DNA of 64,000 nt from Rheinheimera pleomorphica (GCF_011634895.1 NZ_SIRR01000003.1:124001-188000), one strand, 5' to 3'. Shown: positions 35,575-45,938, counted from the first letter of the stretch. Notes: a model not told the origin generated them from the sequence alone. Translations and numbers: made by a program.

Positions 35575-38500
35575 CTGAGGTGACCTTACTGGACCCGTTA
35601 CAGTTTGAACTGCACGGCAGTCGCTTAATTGAGGCCAGCGCCGGTACCGGTAAAACCTATACCCTGGCGGCACTTTACCTGCGCTTGGTACTGGGCCATG
35701 GCAGCGCACACAGCCGCTTTAATCAGCCATTACTACCGCCACAAATTCTGGTGGTAACCTTTACCCGCGCGGCGACGGCTGAACTTCGCGACCGTATTCG
35801 TGCCCGGCTGGTGCAGGCCGCCAATGCCTTTCGTTTGGGCGCAAGCGAGGATGACTATTTAACGGCCCTGCTGCAGTCTTATACGCCAGAGCAGTATGCT
35901 GCTTGTGCCAGCCGGCTCAGCATTGCCGCCGAATGGATGGATGAAGCCGCCATTTTTACCATTCACAGCTGGTGTCAGCGTATGCTGGCCGAGCATGCGT
36001 TTGACTCGGGCATGCGCTTTGGTGAAGCACTGGCCGATGACAGCCAGCAGCTATTGCACACCTTAGCTTGTGATTACTGGCGCCGTTTTCTCTATCCGCT
36101 TGAAGAGCCTACGGTACTTAAAGCGCTGGGCGCGGTGGCAAACTCACCTGAAGATCTGCTCAGCGATGTGCGGCCCTGGCTGGCGGCCGACGCGGTAAAT
36201 ATCCGTTTTAATGCTGGCGGTGCGCCGCTGCCTGCGCCGCTGAGCCCGGCTGCAGCGGCCCTGCCCCTGCAGCAGTGGCAAAGTCAGATGGACGCGCATT
36301 GTGCTAAGTTGCAAGCCGCCCTGAGCCCGGATGCACTGCAGCTGTTGGACGATGCTTACGCCAACGGCTGGTTAAACGGCAATAAATACCGTGCCGCCAG
36401 TTGGAGCAGCGAGCGGCAGTGGTGGCAGCGCATGCTGGCCGAGCCCAGGCTGTTGCATAACAGCGAACCGGACTTTGCCGCCATGGTGGAAAAATTCAGC
36501 GCCGACAAGTTAGCCGCCGGGCAGAAAAAGGGCCAGCCGCTACTTAGCCACCCGCTGTTTGAGCTGTTTAACCACAGCCTTGCGCTATTAGGCAGCAAGC
36601 CCGAGCTGGCGCTGGCCGTGCGACACCATGCGGCGCTGACACTGGTAGAACAGTTTGAATGGCACAAAAGGGCGCGCGCCGAGCTGGATTTTAATGACTT
36701 GCTGCTAAAGCTGCACGCGGCCCTTAGCGGCGATGGCGGTAGCGTGCTGGCAGCAAGGATCAGGGCGCAATATCCGCTGGCGATGGTGGATGAATTTCAG
36801 GATACTGATCCGCTGCAGTTTGCTATTTTTCGCGCCATTTACCCCGAAGTGAACAGCCGTGATGCCGGCCTGATTATGGTCGGTGATCCCAAGCAGGCGA
36901 TCTACAGCTTTCGCGGCGCCGACTTGCATACCTATTTACAGGCACGGCAGCTCACCCGTGGCCGCCATTACAGTTTGGCCACCAACTTTCGCTCCACCAG
37001 CGCATTGGTTGAAGGGGTAAATCAATTATTTAACGGTGCTGAACAGCAGCGCGGCGCCTTTGGCTTTGGCAACGCTTCCAATACCGCCTTACCGTTTTTG
37101 CCGGTTAAGGCCAGAGGCAAGGATGAGCAGCTGCAACGCAGTGGCAAGGCTGTCGCCGCCATCAATTACTACCTGGCGCCCAATGAGCCTGGCGAATTAA
37201 AAAAAGGCGGTTATCAGGCTCTGATGGCACAGGGCTGCGCCGATGAAATTGCTGGTCTGCTGCAGCAGGCGCAGCAGGGCGAGGCCGGTTTTCGCTCTGC
37301 TGATGGCTTAACGGCGCTGCAACCGGCCGATATTGCCATTTTGGTGCGTGATAAAAACGAAGCGGCGCTGATCCGCCGTGAGCTCAGTGCACGCAATGTG
37401 CGCTCGGTGTATTTATCGGATAATGAGTCGATATTTCAAAGTGCCGAGGCGCAGGCGGTATTCTTCTGGCTGCGTGCCTGTCAGCAGGTAGAAGATGAAA
37501 GCCTGCTGCGCGCGGCACTGGCGCTGCCGCTTAGCAGCAACAGCGATGCCCAGTTATGCCAGTGGTATAACGACGAGCTGGCCTGGGAGCAGCTGACCGA
37601 GCAGGTACGGCAGTTCCGCCATATTTGGCGCAGCAAGGGCGTGCTGGCGATGCTTAGCAGCTGGCTGCATTACTTTACCTTACCGGCGAAATGGCTGGCA
37701 CAGGAGCAAGGCGAGCGCCGGTTGACTAACGTGCTGCACCTGGCTGAACTGTTGCAACATGAAAGCCAGCAGCGCGATGGTGAAAGTGGCTTGCTGCGCT
37801 GGTTTGGCGAGCAACTTACCAGCCCGAAAAGCAGTGACGAGCAGCAGCTGCGCCTTGAGAGCGATCAGCAGCTGGTGCAGGTGGTCACCATTCATAAAAG
37901 TAAGGGGTTGCAATATAACCTGGTGTTTTTACCGTTTATCTGCGGTTTTAAAAGCGTGAAAAAAGGCCAGCCGCAGCGCTATTTTAACGGCTCTGACATG
38001 GTGCTGGACTTAACACCGGATGATGCGGCTTTACAGCAGGCCGAGCGCGAACGGCTGCTGGAAGATATCCGCTTGTTGTATGTCGCCCTGACGCGGCCGG
38101 TGTATGCCTGCTATCTCGGCCTGGGGCTGTTTAGTGAAGGGGCAGCGAAAAACAGTAAATTCAGCCAAAGTGCGCTCGGCTATTTGCTCGGCGTGTCGGA
38201 ATCGCCGACGCTGGCCGAGCTAAACAGTTTACTGGCCGCCTTGCCGTGGCAAGCGCAGCCGTTGCCGCCGTTTTGCCGTTACACGCCAGCTAAGACACAG
38301 ACAGAGCTGACACCGGCACTTCAGCTGAACCGGGCGCTAAAACGCGAGCACTGGTGGATCGCCAGTTATTCGGCGCTAAAAACCGCTGAGCTGCAAATGC
38401 CTGCTCAGACAGCGCAAGCAGAGTCGCCGGCGGCCGATACGCCACTGCTGGCGCTGCTGCAGGAAGAAGCGTTAGAGCAGCCGGCGTACAGTGAGCAGCA

Positions 38501-39233
38501 GGAGTCGATACACGATTTTCCGCGCGGCGCCTTGCCAGGCACCTTTTTACACCAGCTGCTGGAAGATGCGCAGCAGCATGGCTTTGCCCGTTGTGATGAC
38601 GCGGCGATTGCCGCTATATTGCCGGCGCAATTGGCACGGCAAAACTGGCAAAGCTGGCAGCAAGTATTAACGCAGTGGCTAAGCCAGATGCTGCAAACAC
38701 CCCTTAAGGCGGTGGGCAGCAGCTTAGCCGCTGTTAGCCAGGTACGCGCCGAGTTGGAGTTTTGGCTGCAAAGCCAGCAGGTTAATGTACTTAAGCTGGA
38801 TAAACTGATCACCCAGGCGATATTGCCGGGTGTGGCGCGCCCGGCGCTGCTGCCCGACACGCTAAACGGCATGCTAAAAGGTTTTATCGACTTAACGCTG
38901 CAAGGCGCTGATGGCCGTTACTGGGTGCTGGATTATAAATCCAACTGGCTGGGGCCGGATAACAGCCACTATAGCCTTGATAGCATGCAGCAGGCGTTGC
39001 TGGATAAACGTTATGACGTGCAGGCCGCGCTGTATTTACTGGCACTGCACCGGCTGTTAAAGCAGCGCCAACCCGGTTATGCGCAGGCGCCAGAGCAGTA
39101 TATTGGCGGCGCCCTGTACTGGTTTATTCGCGCGCCCGAGCAAGGCCAGTTAGCACTTCATGCTGATATGCCACTGCTGTGGCAGTTAGATGCACTGTTT
39201 GCCGGTGAGGAGGTAGCCGATGTCACAGCGTGA
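35571..39233 (+). CDS. recB: Exodeoxyribonuclease V beta subunit RecB
   Basis: A 1220-residue helicase-nuclease. The SF1 helicase part has Walker A EASAGTGKTYTLAALYLRL near residues 17-35, TFTRAATAELRDRIR, MVDEFQDTDPLQF (motif II), VGDPKQAIYSFRGADLHTY and TIHKSKGLQYNLVFLP. The C-terminal nuclease domain has LKGFIDLTLQG followed by YWVLDYKSNWLG, whose Asp and Lys belong to the single nuclease centre. The length is normal. ATG 35571 overlaps the recC stop, and the gene's end overlaps recD by 14 bp, so the three subunits are translationally coupled. Confidence 0.97.
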   Translation: MTEVTLLDPLQFELHGSRLIEASAGTGKTYTLAALYLRLVLGHGSAHSRFNQPLLPPQILVVTFTRAATAELRDRIRARLVQAANAFRLGASEDDYLTALLQSYTPEQYAACASRLSIAAEWMDEAAIFTIHSWCQRMLAEHAFDSGMRFGEALADDSQQLLHTLACDYWRRFLYPLEEPTVLKALGAVANSPEDLLSDVRPWLAADAVNIRFNAGGAPLPAPLSPAAAALPLQQWQSQMDAHCAKLQAALSPDALQLLDDAYANGWLNGNKYRAASWSSERQWWQRMLAEPRLLHNSEPDFAAMVEKFSADKLAAGQKKGQPLLSHPLFELFNHSLALLGSKPELALAVRHHAALTLVEQFEWHKRARAELDFNDLLLKLHAALSGDGGSVLAARIRAQYPLAMVDEFQDTDPLQFAIFRAIYPEVNSRDAGLIMVGDPKQAIYSFRGADLHTYLQARQLTRGRHYSLATNFRSTSALVEGVNQLFNGAEQQRGAFGFGNASNTALPFLPVKARGKDEQLQRSGKAVAAINYYLAPNEPGELKKGGYQALMAQGCADEIAGLLQQAQQGEAGFRSADGLTALQPADIAILVRDKNEAALIRRELSARNVRSVYLSDNESIFQSAEAQAVFFWLRACQQVEDESLLRAALALPLSSNSDAQLCQWYNDELAWEQLTEQVRQFRHIWRSKGVLAMLSSWLHYFTLPAKWLAQEQGERRLTNVLHLAELLQHESQQRDGESGLLRWFGEQLTSPKSSDEQQLRLESDQQLVQVVTIHKSKGLQYNLVFLPFICGFKSVKKGQPQRYFNGSDMVLDLTPDDAALQQAERERLLEDIRLLYVALTRPVYACYLGLGLFSEGAAKNSKFSQSALGYLLGVSESPTLAELNSLLAALPWQAQPLPPFCRYTPAKTQTELTPALQLNRALKREHWWIASYSALKTAELQMPAQTAQAESPAADTPLLALLQEEALEQPAYSEQQESIHDFPRGALPGTFLHQLLEDAQQHGFARCDDAAIAAILPAQLARQNWQSWQQVLTQWLSQMLQTPLKAVGSSLAAVSQVRAELEFWLQSQQVNVLKLDKLITQAILPGVARPALLPDTLNGMLKGFIDLTLQGADGRYWVLDYKSNWLGPDNSHYSLDSMQQALLDKRYDVQAALYLLALHRLLKQRQPGYAQAPEQYIGGALYWFIRAPEQGQLALHADMPLLWQLDALFAGEEVADVTA

Positions 39234-41154
39234 GCAACTGGATTTATTTGCCAGTCAGGCTAAGCCCAAGGCCGGGGTACTTGAGGACTTAACGCAAATG
39301 CAGGCCCTGTTGCAGCGCTGGGTAGAGCGGCGCTGGCTGCGGGCTTTAGATGCACAGCTGCCACAAACGCTGCATCAGTTAAGTGCTGAGCCAAACCCGC
39401 TGATCTGGCTACTATGCGCGCTGCTGTGCCATCAGTACGGTCGTGGCCACAGCTGTATTTTGCTCAGCGATTTAGTCGACGACCCCGACGGTTTGCTGAG
39501 CCTGCCGCCGCAAAACCAGTTTTTACAACGCTTTGGTGATAGACCCTCAGCGATATTGCATGGCCTGACACTGCAGCATTATCAGCAGGCGCTGACACAC
39601 AGCCGCTGGCTGACGAACGACGCCAGCAGTGCCGCACCTTTGGTACTCAGCGACAACCGGCTGTATTTGCACCGGTTGTATCAGGCTGAGCAATTAGTTA
39701 AACAGCAGCTACATAGCCGGGTTGCCGCGCAGCTGCCGTTAGCTGGCGCCGTGGCGGCAAAACTGGCTGAGCTGTTTACGCCAGCGCCGGCTACAGACAT
39801 CGATTGGCAGAAACTGGCCTGCGCTATGGCGCTGCAGCGGCGCTTTAGCATTATTACCGGTGGCCCCGGTACCGGTAAAACCACCACAGTCGTGAAGCTG
39901 TTGGCGCTGTTGCAATATGGCGCAGGTCTTGAGCAGCGGCTACTGAATATCAAACTGGCGGCGCCAACCGGCAAGGCCGCGGTGCGGCTGGTGGAGTCCA
40001 TTAGCGGTGCGCTAAACCGTTTGCCTGCTGAACTGAGCGCTGATATTCCGACCGAAGTCACCACCTTGCACCGCTTATTAGGAGCGCTGCCAAACCGGCG
40101 CAGTTTTAAGCATAACGGCCAAAACCCACTGCAGCTGGATGTGCTGGTGGTCGATGAAGCCTCGATGATCGATTTAGAAATGATGGCGGCGCTGTTAGAT
40201 GCCTTACCGGCGCAGGCACAGCTGGTGCTGCTGGGTGATAAAGATCAGCTGTCGTCAGTAGAAGCTGGCTCAGTGCTGGGCGATTTATGCCGTGGCGCGG
40301 ATCGGGGCGCTTACCACGCCGAAACCCTTCAACTGTTAGCGCCTTATAGCGACGTTGCGCTGACTGAATATGCCGGCAGTGGCAGTGCGCTGAATCAGGC
40401 CACGGTGATGCTGCGCCATAGCCACCGCTTTGATGCCCAATCCGGTATTGGCGTGTTGGCTGCCGCCGTTAACCGGGGGGATACCACAGCACCTGCGCTA
40501 TTTGCGCAGTTTGACGATATCAGCTTATTACCGGGGCAAAGCGTCACGGCGTTAAAACCGCTGGTGCTGGCCGGTTTTAGGCAGTATCTGGCACTGCTGG
40601 ATCAACACGACGCCGATGCCGATAGCTGGGCACATAGCATACTGCAGCGCTATAGCCAGTTTCAGCTGCTGTGTGCGCTGCGCAGCGGCGACTGGGGCGT
40701 AGAGGGCATTAATACTAAGGTGGGGCAGTGGTTAACCGACGCCGGTTTAGTGGACGCCCGCCAGCTATGGTACCCCGGCCGGCCGGTGATGATGCAGCGC
40801 AATAATTACAGCTTAGGCTTAATGAACGGCGATATTGGCATAGCGCTGGTGCAGCCACACACTGGCCAGCTTAGGGTCGTGTTTCAGCTGGCCGATGGCC
40901 GGATTAAATGGGTGTTGCCCAGCCGTTTAACCGAGGTGGAAACCGCTTTTGCCATCACGGTGCATAAATCACAGGGCTCGGAATTTAACCACTGTTGTTT
41001 AGTGCTGCCGCCGGATAACAGCCCGCTGTTAAGCCGCGAACTTTTGTATACCGGCATTACCCGCGCCAAACAGCAGTTTAGCCTGCTCTGCGCTAACCCG
41101 GCGCTGTTGCAGCAGGCGATAGCACGGCGGGTGGCGCGCAGCAGCGGGCTTTAG
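39220..41154 (+). CDS. recD: Exodeoxyribonuclease V alpha subunit RecD
   Basis: A 644-residue 5'-3' SF1B helicase of RecBCD. Walker A is ITGGPGTGKTTTVVKLLALL at about residues 212-231; VLVVDEASMIDLEMM is motif II, LLGDKDQLSSVEAGSVLGD is motif III, and FAITVHKSQGSEF followed by LLYTGITRAKQQFSLL gives motifs V and VI. It starts inside the end of recB (14-bp overlap). Its TAG stop overlaps the stop of the convergent LysR gene by 4 bp, so there is no room for a separate terminator. Confidence 0.97.
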   Translation: MSQREQLDLFASQAKPKAGVLEDLTQMQALLQRWVERRWLRALDAQLPQTLHQLSAEPNPLIWLLCALLCHQYGRGHSCILLSDLVDDPDGLLSLPPQNQFLQRFGDRPSAILHGLTLQHYQQALTHSRWLTNDASSAAPLVLSDNRLYLHRLYQAEQLVKQQLHSRVAAQLPLAGAVAAKLAELFTPAPATDIDWQKLACAMALQRRFSIITGGPGTGKTTTVVKLLALLQYGAGLEQRLLNIKLAAPTGKAAVRLVESISGALNRLPAELSADIPTEVTTLHRLLGALPNRRSFKHNGQNPLQLDVLVVDEASMIDLEMMAALLDALPAQAQLVLLGDKDQLSSVEAGSVLGDLCRGADRGAYHAETLQLLAPYSDVALTEYAGSGSALNQATVMLRHSHRFDAQSGIGVLAAAVNRGDTTAPALFAQFDDISLLPGQSVTALKPLVLAGFRQYLALLDQHDADADSWAHSILQRYSQFQLLCALRSGDWGVEGINTKVGQWLTDAGLVDARQLWYPGRPVMMQRNNYSLGLMNGDIGIALVQPHTGQLRVVFQLADGRIKWVLPSRLTEVETAFAITVHKSQGSEFNHCCLVLPPDNSPLLSRELLYTGITRAKQQFSLLCANPALLQQAIARRVARSSGL

Positions 41155-42071
41155 TGGCCGGTTTTTAGCAGTCTTTGTAACATTGACAGCGCCAGTTGCA
41201 CCTTGGCGCTGTCGCGCGGTGTTTGTTTGGTCACAATAGATTGATTAAACGGGTACTGATACTCGTTGGCGTTGAGATAACGCAGCTGGCCGCTGTCGAC
41301 ATAGGGCTTGGCAATTTCTGCCGGTAAAAAGCCGATATAGCCGCCGGATAACAATAACGCCAGCCGGGTATCAAACTGATAAGCCCGGGCGCTGGCCTTA
41401 AGCTTTTGCAATTGCTTGCGCCCTTCCGGGTTAATGTCGACGCCGGGATGAATGGCCGGGTACTGCGCCAGCAGCTCGTCATTGATGGCGCTGTCGGCCA
41501 TGTTGAACAGCGGATGCGCGCTGGCACAGCATAAAAAAATCGGCGTACTGAATACATGCTGATATTGCAAACCATCAATCTGGCGATAGCCCGGCATCAG
41601 CGCCAGATGGGCCTGATCCTTTAACAGCGCCAGTTCAATTTGCTGCAGTGGCAGCACATCCAGCGCCAGTTGCAGCTGTGGAGCCTGCTGTTGCAGCATG
41701 GCACAGAGTTTACTTAGCAGGCCCAGCCGCGATTGATCCAGCTGATCGGCAGTTAAAATCACCAGCTCACCGCTTAATGAATCGGTTAAACCGGCTACCA
41801 GCTGGCTAAATTGCTGATGCGCCTGCTCCAGTTGCACAATGGCGTTATACACCGCCTGGCCTTCCCGCGTTAGTGAAAACCCCTGCCGACCGCGCTGGCA
41901 CAGGGTTAGCTTTAAACGCTGCTCCAGATTAGCAATATGAATGCTGATGGTGGAACGGCCGATATTCAGCTCGGTCTCGGCCGCCGTAAAGCCACCGCAA
42001 TCCACTACTGTCTGAAAAATCCGTAACAGTTTAATGTCATGTTGGGTCAGGTTTTTCGGCAATCTGGCCAT
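41151..42071 (-). CDS. LysR-family regulator, probably of gabD-gabT
   Basis: A 306-residue LysR protein: helix-turn-helix around DIKLLRIFQTVVDCGGFTAAE and IGRSTISIHIANLEQRL, then an effector-binding domain. It is divergent from gabD with 94 bp between the starts, the classical layout for a LysR gene and its target, so it probably responds to 4-aminobutyrate or a related amine. This differs from the MocR-type GabR used in Bacillus. No strong ribosome-binding site is seen before ATG 42071. Its 3' end overlaps recD by 4 bp in the convergent direction. Confidence 0.85.
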   Translation of the reverse strand: MARLPKNLTQHDIKLLRIFQTVVDCGGFTAAETELNIGRSTISIHIANLEQRLKLTLCQRGRQGFSLTREGQAVYNAIVQLEQAHQQFSQLVAGLTDSLSGELVILTADQLDQSRLGLLSKLCAMLQQQAPQLQLALDVLPLQQIELALLKDQAHLALMPGYRQIDGLQYQHVFSTPIFLCCASAHPLFNMADSAINDELLAQYPAIHPGVDINPEGRKQLQKLKASARAYQFDTRLALLLSGGYIGFLPAEIAKPYVDSGQLRYLNANEYQYPFNQSIVTKQTPRDSAKVQLALSMLQRLLKTGH

Positions 42072-42165
42072 ATAGGTTGAATAATTTAAAAGTAAGCGTT
42101 GAATGTTTGATATTTAAACCGGTCTGCTAACATGATGCAATAGTCTTAACGGTGTGGAGTATGTA

Positions 42166-43617
42166 ATGAAGCAGATCACAGCAAGCGAATTAGTTAAAAA
42201 CAGCAGTTATATCAATGGCCGCTGGTGCGATACGCCAGCAAGGTTCGCCGTAGTGAACCCGGCTAACCAGCAGTTATTGCTTGAGGTGGCCGATGCCGGT
42301 GCTGCCGAGGCCGAGCAAGCCGTACTGGCCGCCAGCGCGGCCTTTGCCAGCTGGGCCGCATTGCCGGCGGCCAAACGTAGTGAGCTGCTGCTGCGTTGGT
42401 ATCAACTGGTGATGCAACATCAGCAAGATTTAGCCCGTTTACTGACGTTGGAGCAAGGTAAGCCACTTAGTGAAGCAAAGGGCGAGATAGCCTATGGCGC
42501 GTCCTATATGCAGTGGTTTGCCGAAGAAGCCAAGCGGTTGTACGGTGATACGATACCGGCACCGTCAGCCGATAAACGTATCATAGTGCAGCGCCAGCCG
42601 GTCGGGGTGGTAACGGCCATTACGCCGTGGAATTTCCCTAATGCGATGATTGCGCGCAAAGCCGCCGCCGCGCTGGCCGCCGGTTGCAGCTTTGTAGTGA
42701 AACCGGCGCAGCAAACGCCGTTGTCAGCACTGGCACTGGCTGAACTGGCAGAGCAGGCTGGTATTCCAGCTGGTGTATTTAATGTGGTAGTGGGTAGCGA
42801 TGCCAAAACGATAGGCGCGGTATTAACCCAGCACCCTAAAGTCGCCAAATTCAGCTTTACCGGCTCTACTGCCGTGGGTAAGCAGCTGCTGAAACAATGT
42901 GCCGACGGCGTAAAACGGGTAACGATGGAGCTGGGCGGCAATGCGCCCTTTATTGTGTTTGACGATGCCGACCTGGACGCTGCCGTGCAGGGCCTGCTGG
43001 CATCCAAGTTTCGTAATGCCGGCCAGACTTGTGTCTGTGCCAACCGCATTTTAGTGCAGCGCGGCGTCTATCAGGCTTTTGCCGATAAGCTGGCCATTGC
43101 CATCACGTCGCTTAAGGTCGGCGATGGTGTAAACAGCGACAGCCAGATTGGGCCCTTAATTGATGACAAAGCGCTGCAGAAAGTCACTGCTCTGGTGCAA
43201 GGCGCGGTGGCTGAAGGCGCCAAATTGCTGTTGGGCGGTAGTAGCCACAGCGCCGGTAAACAGTTTTTCCAGCCGACTTTAATTACTGAGGTCAGTGCTG
43301 ATATGGCGATAAGCAAAGAAGAGATTTTTGGCCCGGTAGCGCCGTTAATGGTGTTTGACAGCGAGGCCGAGGCCATTGCGCTGGCTAACAGCACCGACTA
43401 TGGCCTGGCGGCCTACTTTTACAGCCGCGATATTGGCCGGGTGTTCCGGGTGGCACAGCAACTACAGTTTGGCATGGTGGGTATTAACGAAGGCATTATC
43501 TCCAATGCGGCCGCGCCTTTTGGCGGTGTTAAGCAATCCGGCTTTGGCCGTGAAGGCGCTAAATACGGCCTGGATGACTATACCGATATTAAATACCTGT
43601 GTTTGGGTGGGCTTTAA
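42166..43617 (+). CDS. gabD: Succinate-semialdehyde dehydrogenase
   Basis: A 483-residue aldehyde dehydrogenase starting at ATG 42166 with GGAG 6 nt before it; a GTG 12 bp upstream is in frame. It oxidises succinate semialdehyde to succinate with NAD(P)+. Motifs: [16 protein letters not shown] and [19 protein letters not shown] (cofactor site), [12 protein letters not shown], catalytic Glu in [19 protein letters not shown] and catalytic Cys in [14 protein letters not shown]. It is followed after 28 bp by gabT, so the two form an operon for 4-aminobutyrate breakdown. Assignment within the broad aldehyde dehydrogenase family relies on the gabT neighbour. Confidence 0.93.
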   Translation: MKQITASELVKNSSYINGRWCDTPARFAVVNPANQQLLLEVADAGAAEAEQAVLAASAAFASWAALPAAKRSELLLRWYQLVMQHQQDLARLLTLEQGKPLSEAKGEIAYGASYMQWFAEEAKRLYGDTIPAPSADKRIIVQRQPVGVVTAITPWNFPNAMIARKAAAALAAGCSFVVKPAQQTPLSALALAELAEQAGIPAGVFNVVVGSDAKTIGAVLTQHPKVAKFSFTGSTAVGKQLLKQCADGVKRVTMELGGNAPFIVFDDADLDAAVQGLLASKFRNAGQTCVCANRILVQRGVYQAFADKLAIAITSLKVGDGVNSDSQIGPLIDDKALQKVTALVQGAVAEGAKLLLGGSSHSAGKQFFQPTLITEVSADMAISKEEIFGPVAPLMVFDSEAEAIALANSTDYGLAAYFYSRDIGRVFRVAQQLQFGMVGINEGIISNAAAPFGGVKQSGFGREGAKYGLDDYTDIKYLCLGGL

Positions 43618-43645
43618 CAAGGTAATTTTATAACAAGGCAGTTTT

Positions 43646-44920
43646 ATGACGAATCAGCAGCTACAACAGCGTAAGCAGGCGGTTATCGCCCGAGGCCAGG
43701 GTAATGTGTATCCGGTCTATGTGCAGCAGGCGAAAAATGCCGAGCTGTGGGATGTTGAGGGCAAGCGCTATATCGATTTTGGCACCGGCATTGCTGTGTG
43801 CAATACCGGCCATGCGCACCCTAAAGTGGTGGCGGCAGCGCAGGCGCAGCTGGCGCGCTTTAGCCACAGCTGCCTGATGATTAACCCCTACGGGCAGGCG
43901 GTTGAGCTGGCAGAAAAGCTGACTCAGCTGGCGCCAGGTAGCAGCGCCAAGAAAGCCATTTTTGTCAGCACCGGCGCCGAAGCGGTTGAAAACTGCATTA
44001 AAATTGCCCGCGCCCATACCCGACGTCGCGGCGTGATTGCCTTTAGCGGCGGCTTTCATGGCCGCACCAATATGACGATGGCGTTAACCGGCAAGGTCGC
44101 GCCTTACAAAACGCTGTTTGGGCCTTTTCCGGCCGATATTTACCATCTGCCGTTTCCGATGGCACTGCATGGCGTCAGTACCGAGCATTCATTGGCAGCT
44201 CTGCATAAGCTGTTTAAGGTCGATATCGCGCCGGAAGATGTGGCGGCCATTATTATTGAACCGGTGCAGGGTGAAGGCGGCTTTTATCCGGCACCGCCTG
44301 AGCTGCTTAAGGCGCTGCGCCAAGTTTGTGATCATCACGGCATAGTGCTGATTGCCGATGAAATTCAAACCGGCTTTGGCCGCACTGGCAAGCTGTTTGC
44401 CATGGAACACAGTGGTGTTGAGCCGGATCTGATGACGATGGCCAAAGGTATCGCCGGTGGCTTACCGCTGGCGGCAGTAGTGGGCAAAAGCGACATTATG
44501 GATGCACCGCTGCCGGGTGGTTTGGGGGGCACCTATGGCGGTTCGCCGGTAGCCTGCGCTGCCGCGCTGGCGGTACTGGACGTGATTGAACAGGACAAGC
44601 TGTGCGCACAGGCGAATATTATCGGTGAAGCCTTTGCCGCGCGTTTAACCAGCTTGCAGCAGCTATTTCCTGATCGTATTGCTGACGTGCGTCAGCTGGG
44701 TGCGATGATCGCGGTCGAATTTATGTACCGGCGCGAGCCCGACGTGGCCTTAACCCAGCAGATCATCGCCCGCTCTGCTGAATACGGCCTGATTTTATTG
44801 TCCTGCGGCTTTTACGGCAATGTGCTGCGCTTTTTACCGCCGCTGACGATAGAAGCCGACATACTGCAGCAGGGGCTGGACAAGCTGGATGTGTTACTAC
44901 GTTCGGTATTAGTGGCTTAA
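43646..44920 (+). CDS. gabT: 4-aminobutyrate aminotransferase
   Basis: A 424-residue class III PLP aminotransferase that moves the amino group of 4-aminobutyrate to 2-oxoglutarate, giving succinate semialdehyde for GabD. N-terminal QQRKQAVIARGQGNVYPVYVQ and DVEGKRYIDFGTGIAVCNTGH are typical of GabT. FVSTGAEAVENCIKIAR binds PLP phosphate, IADEIQTGFGRTGKLF holds the Asp that contacts the pyridine ring, and the Schiff-base lysine is in TMAKGIAGGLPLA. The length is normal. It is the second gene of gabD-gabT. Confidence 0.94.
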   Translation: MTNQQLQQRKQAVIARGQGNVYPVYVQQAKNAELWDVEGKRYIDFGTGIAVCNTGHAHPKVVAAAQAQLARFSHSCLMINPYGQAVELAEKLTQLAPGSSAKKAIFVSTGAEAVENCIKIARAHTRRRGVIAFSGGFHGRTNMTMALTGKVAPYKTLFGPFPADIYHLPFPMALHGVSTEHSLAALHKLFKVDIAPEDVAAIIIEPVQGEGGFYPAPPELLKALRQVCDHHGIVLIADEIQTGFGRTGKLFAMEHSGVEPDLMTMAKGIAGGLPLAAVVGKSDIMDAPLPGGLGGTYGGSPVACAAALAVLDVIEQDKLCAQANIIGEAFAARLTSLQQLFPDRIADVRQLGAMIAVEFMYRREPDVALTQQIIARSAEYGLILLSCGFYGNVLRFLPPLTIEADILQQGLDKLDVLLRSVLVA

Positions 44921-44988
44921 TTTTGTATAAATTTTGATAAATTAAGGTTGCAAACTACACTTTTTGTTTAGCCTAAGGATAGCTAAAC

Positions 44989-45819
44989 ATGTTTAAGCGC
45001 TTTGTGTTATTGCTGTTGCTGTGCTGTACATCATTGCAAGTTTCGGCCAAACCCGAGCTGCTATTGGCGGAAACCTACAGCGACAGTATTGATGTACAGC
45101 AGTATTGGATCAGTGAAAAGCTCGACGGTGTGCGTGCTTATTGGGATGGTAAACAGCTTATCTCACGCGGCGGTAATGTTATTGCCGCACCGGATTGGTT
45201 TGTCGCCGGTTTTCCGGCCCGGATGCTGGATGGTGAGCTGTGGCTGGGGCGGAATCAGTTTGCAGAAACCTTAAGTATTGTCAGTAAACAGCAGGCAGTT
45301 GACAGCGAATGGCAACAGCTTAGCTACTATATTTTTGAACTGCCGCAGGCGCAGGGCAATTTTACTGCGCGTATTGAGGCGATGCAGCAGCTGGTTGTGC
45401 AGCAAAACAGCCGCTATCTGAAGATGGTGCCGCAGTTTCGGTTGCAAACCACTGCTGCATTAAAAGCCAAACTGGCCGCTCTGGAGCAGGCAGGGGCTGA
45501 AGGGTTAATGCTGCATCGACAAGATGCGCTGTACAGTACAGGGCGCAGCAGTGCTTTGTTAAAGCTGAAATCCTATCAGGATACCGAAGCCGAAGTCATT
45601 GGCTACCGGCCAGGCAAAGGTAAGTATCAGGGCATGGTGGGGGCATTAATTGTTAGAACGCCAGAGGGCAGAACCTTTGCCCTTGGTAGCGGGTTAACCG
45701 ATACTTTGCGACAGCAGCCGCCAGCAATAGGTACCCAGGTTACCTATCGCTATAACGGCTTAACCCGCACAGGGTTACCGCGTTTTGCCCGTTTCTTGCG
45801 GATTAGGCCGGGTTTGTAA
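44989..45819 (+). CDS. Exported ATP-dependent DNA ligase (LigE type)
   Basis: A 276-residue minimal ATP-dependent DNA ligase. The first 20 residues are a signal peptide (FVLLLLLCCTSLQVSA), suggesting a periplasmic location, as proposed for LigE-type enzymes in proteobacteria. The nucleotidyltransferase nucleophile is Lys44 in ISEKLDGVRAYWDGK; other motifs are MLDGELWLG (III), EGLMLHRQDALY (IV) and LLKLKSYQDTEAEVIGY (V). An OB-fold domain follows to the end. It lacks extra DNA-binding domains. It may seal nicks in DNA taken up from outside; that role is inference. Confidence 0.88.
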   Translation: MFKRFVLLLLLCCTSLQVSAKPELLLAETYSDSIDVQQYWISEKLDGVRAYWDGKQLISRGGNVIAAPDWFVAGFPARMLDGELWLGRNQFAETLSIVSKQQAVDSEWQQLSYYIFELPQAQGNFTARIEAMQQLVVQQNSRYLKMVPQFRLQTTAALKAKLAALEQAGAEGLMLHRQDALYSTGRSSALLKLKSYQDTEAEVIGYRPGKGKYQGMVGALIVRTPEGRTFALGSGLTDTLRQQPPAIGTQVTYRYNGLTRTGLPRFARFLRIRPGL

Positions 45820-45876
45820 TAGCTTGCACTTTAGCCGCCATTTTGCGAGGATCTGCCAGCGTTATTTTTCCATGAA

Positions 45877-45919
45877 GTGAGGACGACCTCACCGCTCTAT
45901 GTCATACGGGGACGGCCCC
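45877..45919 (+). promoter_or_regulatory. Guanidine-II riboswitch (mini-ykkC)
   Basis: Two short hairpins each carry the diagnostic ACGR tetraloop: GTGAGG-ACGA-CCTCAC at 45877-45892 and GGGG-ACGG-CCCC at 45908-45919, 15 nt apart. They lie directly before the ribosome-binding site (GGAG 45929-45932) of an SMR exporter. In this class guanidine binding pairs the two loops and raises expression of guanidine exporters or carboxylases. The match in both loops, spacing and gene context is strong. Confidence 0.92.
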
Positions 45920-45938
45920 AACTGAGATGGAGTGTTCT

